DNA from: Paraphysoderma sedebokerense
Taxonomy: Eukaryota; Blastocladiomycota; Physodermatomycetes; Physodermatales; Physodermataceae
Assembly: GCA_025602915.1 (NCBI GenBank)
Contig: JAHLJZ010000174.1
Location: forward strand, 1 to 15,407
DNA length: 15,407 nucleotides
Reading direction: 5' to 3'
A program made the position numbers and the translations under genes. The notes under the pieces were generated by a model that did not search any database, was not told the origin of the DNA, and worked only from the letters and a program-made list of their open reading frames with translations. Numbering within the stretch: position 1 is the stretch's first letter; each line of letters opens with the position of its first letter. Positions 1-7,276 of this stretch are shown piece by piece.

Positions 1-13
1 GGCCCCGACATCA

Positions 14-88
14 CCTGCGGAGCAGGAAATTTTTGAGAAGGCCGCGGAGCGGACTTCTCGAAGTAAGATAGATGCCTGCGGAGCAGGC
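14..88. repeat. Cluster of three GC-rich mini-hairpins
   Basis: Three near-identical palindromes lie within 75 bases. CCTGCGGAGCAGG is at 14-26, CCGCGGAGCGG at 42-52, and GCCTGCGGAGCAGGC at 74-88. All keep a GGA loop between GC arms. The middle copy has lost both partners of one base pair (T and A), so its stem stays perfect. It is also nested in an outer stem, GAGAAG (35-40) with CTTCTC (54-59). Paired change of this kind suggests that the folded form matters or that the units spread as palindromes. GC-rich palindromic clusters are known from fungal organelle genomes; placing these in that class is inference. No further copy was seen in the window. Confidence 0.6.
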
Positions 89-224
89 CGCTACCTGGAC
101 AATATATTTCATAGCGTTGGATCATAATAAACCGTATTTTCATATAATGTGATATAGTATAGGTTGCACTGACTATCCAACTTGCGAATTTTGAAGTTTC
201 ATCTCCGTTGTCCCAATTTATTCA

Positions 225-923
225 TTATTCCTTCTTTTTTCGCTTTCGAACTGGTTGACCTTTATCTTCCTTTTCCCAGCGTTCATGCTGTCTTTTTCGC
301 CACTCTGAACGAGGATCGGGTTCCTTGTCGCGCTCTGCATAAAACGGAAATGTTCGCTCTTTCCCTTTCCATTGTACTTCCCCAAATGGTATCTTTTCCC
401 ACCTTCGCTCTATCCGTCAGCGCAAACTGAGGCCTTATGCCCTTCGGACACATTACATCGACGACATGCATTACGGCGCCCAGACTGACGTCGGGCAGCA
501 GGGATGGTAAATGATGTTGAAGGGGCTGCATTTGGGTACAGCAGCTCATGCGTGCGATCAACTGTATTTTCAATTTGTTGAGCATGCTGTTTCAATCCTT
601 CTGCTGTTTTAGGAAGGCATTGCCCTTTGTAGAAGGTTATTTTGTTAATTTAAACTTATCTCCAAAATGTAACGTCAGTATGAGAACTTGCCGAAATGAC
701 CCGATTTGACCAGTCGAGTCCACACCATGGACGCTTCATTCCAGTCGGCTCGGTTGGATCTCCACTTATTAATCTTTATCAGCGCTTTAAATGCCTCATG
801 CTCATTCCTCGCCCAACAATCAACATTTGGCAATTCTCCATGCATAGACTCTTCAAGGCGCCGAATCTCAGGGGTGATGATCGCAAAATCACTCTGAAAG
901 GAATTAGGTTTAGGAATTTCCAT
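225..923 (-). CDS. Putative basic zinc-knuckle protein, spliced; possibly transposon-derived
   Basis: Not recognised as a named family. The first ATG is at 923 and opens a 74-codon segment rich in Trp and charged residues, ending near 701. A 76-nt GT-AG intron (625-700, TTAAC near its 3' end) would join it in phase to a second segment from 624. That segment holds a C-x2-C-x5-H-x4-C motif at about 422-466, which resembles a zinc knuckle. The protein then appears to continue in another frame, from about 415 down to a TAA at 225-227. The tail is very charged (many Glu, Arg and Lys, with a KRKKK run), suggesting a nucleic-acid-binding nuclear protein. The junction near 415-465 is unresolved: either a short intron removes the knuckle, or a frameshift lies just after it. 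An AATAAA sits on the minus strand right after the stop (217-222). It could be a separate gene or the 3' part of the same element as the cysteine-cluster gene at 1616-2968. Confidence 0.45.
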
Positions 924-1615
924 CAAATATCAGCGCAGTAGTGAAGCTTGTTAGCAATTGCAATTAGGGTACATCATTGTGACTTTTACTCGCCTCTAAT
1001 TGAATATGTATTTACTAAATTATTAAATAAAACGGTATTAGGAATAAAATGGACCAATATTGGGTTGGATTATTTTCAGGATAAGGAGTTGTATTAGTTT
1101 TAGTACAAATGTCTTTAAATTCCTCAAATTTCAGCCATTTAAATTATATCAATAGAATTACTTTTAAATGTAAATTCCAACGCTTCAAGGAAAGTAAGGT
1201 AAGCAAGATGAAATCGACTTATCTACAATCTAAGTATTCGTGAACTTGGGCGGGCGTCCGGCGTAATGCGGATGCCGGATATTCATGCTTGGACAGCAGT
1301 ATCATAGATATTGACCACATATATTTAATGCATTCATCAAATCTTGCCGCATGCTTTAAAATTTCGAGCAAATAACAAAAATCAGCACCAATGGATAAAC
1401 TGGGCTGTGATGAACTTCAACTAAGACCGTCGTTCTCGTGCCTCAAACTTGATATGATCAGACATTCGTATGCATAGTTTTACTGCATGTCCAGTTGAAA
1501 TTATATCATCATAACTGCATCGTTTTTTAAAAAGTGCGCATAACCTTTAAATCCGGATAAAGATTTTCACTTATGGCATAATGTAAAAGCACCTAATGTG
1601 CAACTTTCCTGAGGT
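924..1615. other. AT-rich spacer, no gene seen
   Basis: This stretch is AT-rich with stops in all frames and shows no convincing exon or RNA gene. An AATAAA on the plus strand near 1025 has no matching upstream plus-strand gene. If the minus-strand segments on either side belong to one transcription unit, this would be a large intron or deleted interior. Nothing in the sequence decides that. Confidence 0.5.
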
Positions 1616-2968
1616 TCATGCCAGAAGAGAACCTTGACCACAAAAGAAATCGTCACGAGAAAGATCGTTGGCTGCGAAGTAGGAGTCCATGCTTTTGATA
1701 TGACGGCAAGCAGTAGCATTTTTGCAAGAAATACACTTAACCTGCGCCGCGGATCCTTTAATAATGCCATACGATCGGGAAGCGCAATCATATGATATAG
1801 CTGTCGAAGGATCCATCGACTCCACTGCGTCCTGCTCAACCTACGAAGAAACGATGTCAAGAAAATCCGGTGCTGGAAAACTGCCGGTAACTGTACCTCG
1901 GTAGCTCTCTGAGGATCATTTAAACACTGCAGCAATGATTCGTACAGCAGTATGGCTTGGGCATGCAGGCAGTTGTAAGAAGACTTCAGGTAGTCTTTGA
2001 AACAGCTTGAATTGGTTAAATATGCTCGATCGAGTCCCGAGTCGTTGATAACGATAAATTTAGCGCACCTGCGTAGGTTGCATTGCTTCCAAAGACGGCC
2101 GTTTCCAACTGCCTAACTTTTGATTCATTCATACAACTACAGGTGAAATAAACCTTCTTATGGCCCTCTATTTCCCCTGGAAATTGAGCCCAACGTGCAG
2201 AAAGAATAATGTAGCTGCCGACCTGTACCACCGACAATGTCAGACGGATACAATGTATTCAAATCTTTATTATACACTGACCAGTATGACCCTGTTCTGT
2301 ATGTCGAAATCCGGAATGGCCACATCCCCTGATTCGTCTCGAAGGCCGATAATTTGTTGATGGACGAGCAACTCTTGGATGTAGATCGCGGCAAGTGTTT
2401 CAGGAATGGGGAGAAACGCAAATTCGGATATTTCTAGGTGGATAGCATTATGTACATCTTTGTCAGATAATCTAAAGAACTACATAGGCAAGGGACGATG
2501 ATACTGTACCCACACGACCTTCTTGCTGTGATGCATTAACATCGCCCCCTCTCTGCAGCTCCAGTGTTTCCGTAACTTCAGTATTATGATTAGCTATCGT
2601 ATACAAGTTCGTGCTTGATCGTTCTTCAACGTTAAAAGAGGAATCCAAGAGAGCTTCATAGGAATCAGCGTCCAAATCGTGCAACTCTCCGTCAGTTGTA
2701 ATGTTGACGGCTCATTACTTGAGCTTGAAGTGACATTGCGCTGAGTAGACTGTGATCCAATTGCTTCCGGAGGCAATGATGGTGGAGTTTGTGTTGAAGT
2801 TGAGGGCTGCGATGATGTCGCCGCTGATTTCCTCCGGTATCGGCGTTTCGGTGGAGGTCTATACAGTTCGAACTTTGGAATGCCTTGGCTAAAAAGAAAC
2901 TTATCAATGTCTAATTGTGACGGTCTCTTTCTCCTTCTGCTCAATATACTGTGAGAGCTCCGGGGCAA
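1616..2968 (-). CDS. SWIM/CxC-type cysteine-cluster protein, multi-exon (KDZ-transposon-associated type)
   Basis: Several phased exons can be followed. A segment from about 2440 to 2282 ends at a 59-nt intron (2223-2281; GTCAGT donor, CTGAC branch, TACAG acceptor). The exon 2053-2222 is followed by a tentative 47-nt intron (2006-2052). The exon 1897-2005 is followed by a 56-nt intron (1841-1896), and the last exon, 1616-1840, ends in TGA. The product has two metal-binding clusters. The first pairs TCSC (2133-2144) with NCLH (1963-1974), the CxC...CxH order of a SWIM finger. The second is CISCKNATACRHI (about 1698-1736). Such clusters are known companions of KDZ transposons in fungi; no KDZ catalytic domain was seen here. 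The N-terminal part is Arg/Lys-rich, then Ser/Thr/Pro-rich, then acidic. It changes frame near 2690-2715 without an obvious intron, and again near 2442-2500, where a 63-nt intron is possible. No in-frame ATG opens the first segment. A pyrimidine-rich acceptor near 2949 suggests an upstream exon, perhaps from the ATG at 3172. The gene may be partly decayed. Confidence 0.55.
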
Positions 2969-3256
2969 AAAGTGGATGGAGAGGGAAGGAATAGGTTATA
3001 GAGTTTGAAAGGTTTGGGAGTACAGGGAGATTTGAGGTTCAGATAGCGTCCTTTGCTTTGGGATTTCTCACTGCGTGTTTACTAAATTCTATTAGGAGAA
3101 TCCCAAGTCAAGTTGTTTGGGACATTGACGCGTGGTTGTTTGGGATTTGTTCGTTTTTTGAACCGGCCTCATGCTTCTCAAGGTGTATTAATCAATATCT
3201 GGTAGAGTGAAAGGGAACGTCGGTATAGATAAATTTACATAGCTATATATTATTGG

Positions 3257-3264
3257 TATAAATA
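3257..3264. promoter_or_regulatory. Possible TATA box upstream of the cysteine-cluster gene
   Basis: TATAAATA on the plus strand reads TATTTATA on the minus strand. It lies about 85 bases before a minus-strand ATG at 3172 that could start a short first exon of the gene at 1616-2968. The region is generally AT-rich, so chance occurrence is quite possible. Confidence 0.25.
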
Positions 3265-3432
3265 ATACACAAAATATGTGATTTTCTGTGCTGTGACGCT
3301 TGTCGCAAGTCAAACGGCAAATTTTTGGCGAACCTCTGGCAGTTCAGAAGGCCTAATCAGTGAATCACACCCCTGTGCCCGACTATAGTCACTATCACTT
3401 AAGTCACTTTCACTGTCTGACCTGTCTGTCAA

Positions 3433-3457
3433 CAGTGCCGTTATTGGCCCGGGCCCC
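3433..3457 (+). repeat. Candidate left terminal inverted repeat of the hAT element
   Basis: It starts CAGTGCCG and continues into a run containing GGCCCGGGCCCC. The start CAGTG followed by GC-rich sequence is typical of this hAT branch (family knowledge). Pairing with the right end is imperfect. Confidence 0.4.
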
Positions 3458-3623
3458 TATTGTTCAGGACCACCGAAGGTGGTCCTCTGGCAACCGAATT
3501 TTTTGCCCGGGGTCACCTGTTGGCTCCCTTGTAAACACAGAGGACTCTGAAAAAAAAAAGTTAGGGGCCAGATTTTACTGGAATATATTCTAAATATATA
3601 TTTCTTGAACTATAAATCCACAA

Positions 3624-6400
3624 ATGATGGGTCAACATCCCAAGAAAAGCAAGCAAACACACCTCAGTAATTTTTTTCATCGCTCTAACGGCGGTGCCAC
3701 TAGTACTACCAGCTCTCAAACCACTTCAACTGCAAGCTCCACCGCGTCCTCATCAACATCTTACAAATCCAGTTCCCGGGCGAATTCCTTTTCTAAGGCA
3801 ACATCCCGGTCTAGCTCTTCGACTTCAACTTTCACTTTTGCGAGCCGGAAAACATCTCAGTGTTCCTCATCTGCTTCTTCGGCGACCTTCGGCGCTGGAA
3901 CAACTTGTCGGTCTTCGTCATCGGCCTCAGCTACGAAGACTGGATCTCTTGATTTTTTGCTGAACTCCCAATCCTATTCAAGTTCAAGTTCAAGTTCAGA
4001 AAGTGAAGCAAATACTGAAGAACCGAAAGATGATTGCCTCTTTAATGATTCGGAGCGTTCGGATTGGGACAGTGGAGAGGAAATGGAGAATAACAGCAGT
4101 AATGACGAGTTGAGCGGTGACTGCAGAGAAGACCTCGAAGTCGAGAATGAGGATCCAGAAGTCAGGAGTGGTGTATGCGAAAGTGAGAATTCATCGTCCA
4201 GTTCAACAGAAGTTCATGTCGGTACCCACTTGTTGTCTTCGATCGTTTCTTCCATTCACTGAAATTTATATAACTTTATATATACAGGTCAACAGTAAAC
4301 GTACAAAGACTAAGTCGCCCAAGAAAAAGGCGACTAAGAAAAAGCGGAAAATCCTCGATAGCTGGTTCAAGGAATTTGAATGGTTGGAGCGAGTCGGTGA
4401 AAATAATGACCGGCTAAGGTGCAAGTGCTGCACAAAGTTCTGTAATGTTGCTACAAACTCATTTGCTGGCCAAGGGACTGGTAACTACAAGAAAGATGCT
4501 TTACGACGCCATGCCAATTCACAGCAGCATATGACAGCAATGCGAAGATACCTCGGCCAAACCAGCATCCAGCAATCTACTGCTGTCGCAGAACAAATAG
4601 AGCGACAAAACGTTAAAACATATTACACAGCCCTGTTTGACACTGCTTATACCATAGGCAGAATTGAATCGTCGCTTGAAAACTTCGTCGATCTGGTCAA
4701 ACTTCAAATCAAGAGCCAAGCTCTCAAACTCACTAAATCTACACTGCGAAAGTATCAAAATCGCGGCGCTTGTCGAGAAATGTTGATCGCAATCGGCGAT
4801 TCATTAGAGGCTGATTTAATTAAAGAGATCAAACTTTCGCCATACGTTAGTTTTATTATTGACGAAACCACGGATATCTCCGTATCAAAACAACTTATCG
4901 TCTATGTCGCTTATCTTTCTGAAAATGACGTTAAAATTATGTTTGGAAAATTATTAGAATTGGATAGAGGTGATGCGGAACATATTAAGGATAAGTTGAT
5001 CGATTTGCAAGAAGTCTCGGAGTTGATTGGACGAGAGTTGTTGGGATGGGTTCTGACGGTGCCAGCGTAATGACCGGAGCACAAGGCGGTGTCACTACTA
5101 GATTGAAGAGATTAAACCCTTTTATGATTTCAATTCATTGCGTTGCTCATAGATTAGCCCTGGCGAGGTGCGATTATCCTTAACTTTCATAGACAAAATG
5201 TTAAAATCTCTTCTTTAACTCCGCTTACACTCTATAGCTCAAACGCCTCTGATGCTGTCGCATATTCTAAGTTGGTTGAATCATTTCTTCGCGAAACCTA
5301 CTCTCTTTATAGCCGATCGCACCTTCGTCAGGAAGATCTGAAGTTTTGGCAACTCGAGGATGATTCTAACGAGGATCCGTTGCGTTTACTGAAGCTTGTC
5401 AGTACTCGATGGTTGTGCTTAGAAGCTGTGGTCAGTAGAGTATGGAATGTCCGGATGCCCCTGGTCAACTCTCTGGCCTCCTTATTTGAAACGCACCAAA
5501 TTATTTCGGCTAGGGCACTACTGGATACATTACTAGAGTACCGATTTATGGGTTTTTTGGCTTTTCTGGTTGATGTTCTCAGAATCTTGGCGAAACTTTC
5601 CCGAATGTTTCAAAGAACGATCACCGATATCAGAATTTCTGAAGTCGCACCAGCTATCCACTTTTGCATTTCGAAGGTAGAAGATTGGTATCTTAATGAT
5701 GATGTACCAGCTGGATCACCTACGTTTCAGTCATTCATAGAAGAAGTCCAAATTATTTCTGAAACTAAATACTCCTATCATGACTTGTTGCTCGCTCGTA
5801 AACCAAACGATCATGAAAATCTCATGGCAGATATTCGTCTCTTCTGTTCTACTCTTCGTACAAATCTCCTGGACCGTTTTTCTGAATTGCCTCTTCTTAA
5901 TTCATTTTCCATTTTCGAACTTGGGCATCTTCCATCGCGTCATTCGAATTCCCTTTCATCATATGGTAAAGAAGAAATTGACATGCTGGCGAAGTTCTAT
6001 GGGTCGGATAAAACTGTAAATGGTAGAGTTTTTAAACGATTAGTGGATCCTCAGGAGCTGCAGGTGGAATGGGATTGGTTAAGGGCTGGTATCATCATCA
6101 GTATGGTAATTCGCCTAGGATACCAAAAAGTTCTGGTTAACTCTGGATAAGATTCAGTTTCAGTATCCAAATTTAGCGAAACTGGGAAAGATATATCTGC
6201 TTCTTCCTATCTCTTCAGTCGATGCAGAGAGAGGATTCAGCGCAATGGGGAGAATCAAAACTAAGTTACGCAATTCCATGAATAATGACTTGCTCAATGC
6301 TCTGATGTTTATTTCTGTCAATGGCCCGCCCTTAGAAAGTTACGACGCAGTCAAAGCAGTAACCAGATGGCATCGCTTGAAGAAAAGACGTCCATGTTAG
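3624..6400 (+). pseudogene. hAT transposase, ZNF862/KIAA1586-like, frameshifted
   Basis: The transposase would bind its element's ends and cut and rejoin DNA in the nucleus. From the ATG at 3624 come a Lys-rich QTHLSNFF segment, a long Ser/Thr-rich stretch and an acidic stretch. An intron follows, ending at 4287, with a donor at 4218 or at the better GTATGC at 4173. From 4288 there is a C-x2-C...H-x5-H zinc finger (about 4420-4540). The RNase H core starts at FIIDETTD (Asp codon at 4861). The reading then jumps frame near 5001-5006, consistent with loss of one T, and continues with GSDGASVMTG (Asp codon at 5055) and the CxxH motif IHCVAH. A 70-nt intron (5168-5237) is in phase. A long insertion-domain region beginning with STRW follows. 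Between 6064 and 6118 the frame shifts again, by a second mutation or by a 55-nt GT-AG stretch. The C-terminal dimerisation block around DAERGFS (6221 on) ends at TAG 6398-6400. With the 5003 break, no full protein can be made. Confidence 0.85.
3977..3998 (+). repeat. Hexanucleotide microsatellite (TTCAAG)n inside the transposase
   Basis: About 3.7 copies of TTCAAG in a row encode a run of serines within the Ser-rich linker. The length is set by slippage and is likely to vary between copies of the element. Confidence 0.7.
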
Positions 6401-6576
6401 CTTTAAAGGGCGTGATATGTACTGATAAATGTTATATATACACTATGATTTGATTATTTGCCCATAAAAATAGGTATTAGCCATGGCCACTATTATAAAA
6501 GCTTGGGGTCCCGCAAAAGTCACAAAGGCCACCGATTTCAGAACACGGGGCCTGGGAGAACCCATGTGGCTCCGGA

Positions 6577-6601
6577 TTGGAACCCCCTAGCAAAGGCACT
6601 A
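6577..6601 (-). repeat. Candidate right terminal inverted repeat of the hAT element
   Basis: On the minus strand it starts TAGTGCC and continues through TTTGCTAGGGGG. It shares AGTGCC and part of the following bases with the left end. The first base differs from the canonical C, which would fit mutation of an old end. Confidence 0.35.
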
Positions 6602-7276
6602 GTTTCACAATTCACACTTTCACAATATCCTGTATCACTTATTGTCGTTGCCAATTGAAAAGGGATACAACTTGCACAATGCACAGTGCATGCCGCATGG
6701 CTGCACGCTGAACGCTCCTGGATCCCCTAAACCCTGGGGGCTGGGATACCCCAAGGCCCAAAAAGCCCCTGGGACCCGAAGGCCAGAATAGCCCATATCT
6801 CAATAACCAGTTCAGAAAGTCAGTATTCCAGCCTCCAGGTTCCAGACCCAGGAGACGGGAGACGGGAGACTGGAGACTGGAGACATTAGTCATAATAAGT
6901 ATCCCTTTTCGCGGTCTATCCGTCAACGACTTGACAGTACGCTCAACACTGGAACTTGGAAGTAACAGTATATCCCATATATCTCAACAAATTTTCATCT
7001 CAAAGTTCTACCTAACTCCTCCAATTCTAAAGCCGAATTGATTTCACCCGAAGTTGTCTATTCCGCCTTCCAAGTCTCTTATTTAGTCTGCATGCAAAAG
7101 AATAATGCGTACTGAGGTGTGTAGGGAGCTAAGAACTGTCCACCGGTGAATATGATATTTACATTTTTCTGAACCAGCATGTCATAGGAAATTGTGTTCA
7201 TTATCAACCTTTGTCATCTCATGTCGTGGTGACAGTGAACGAGGGAATATTGCCGTCTGCAAGTTGTCAAGAACAC
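6602..7276. other. Low-complexity spacer and upstream region of the acyltransferase gene
   Basis: No gene is supported. The part up to about 6660 has TTCACA-like repeats next to the transposon end. 6720-6880 is G/C-run rich and includes a 7-bp tandem repeat. 6930-7276 is pyrimidine-rich and AT-rich, as expected for a promoter and 5' leader, but no clear TATA box stands out. Confidence 0.5.
6851..6884 (+). repeat. 7-bp tandem repeat (GGAGACK)n
   Basis: Nearly five copies of a 7-mer stand in tandem. Two read GGAGACG, two read GGAGACT, and the last is incomplete. The paired variants suggest stepwise duplication. Confidence 0.85.

Larger units (their letters stand above)
3433..6601 (+). mobile_element. 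hAT-superfamily DNA transposon (ZNF862/KIAA1586-like), probably inactive
   Basis: The boundaries are proposed from terminal motifs flanking the transposase. The left end at 3433 begins CAGTGCCGTTATTGG and runs into a GC-rich stretch. The right end, read on the minus strand from 6601, begins TAGTGCCTTTGCTAGG and also runs into G-runs. AGTGCC, two following T's and the GC-rich subterminal region match, as expected for hAT ends, but the match is short and imperfect. The 8-bp flanks (3425-3432 and 6602-6609) do not form a convincing target-site duplication. The element spans about 3.2 kb with one transposase reading plus. The ends may be off by some bases. Confidence 0.5.

Noticed and set aside
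3358-3378. Alternative left transposon end beginning CAGTGAATCAC
   Set aside because: No matching inverted copy exists downstream, whereas the CAGTGCC start at 3433 has a partial partner at 6601.
6639-6926. Minus-strand 95-codon frame
   Set aside because: It lies in a G/C-run and tandem-repeat region, its composition is set by the repeats, and nothing in it resembles a domain.
7211-7276. Extension of the acyltransferase to an upstream TTG
   Set aside because: The frame is open but has no ATG before 7277, and eukaryotic translation rarely starts at TTG.
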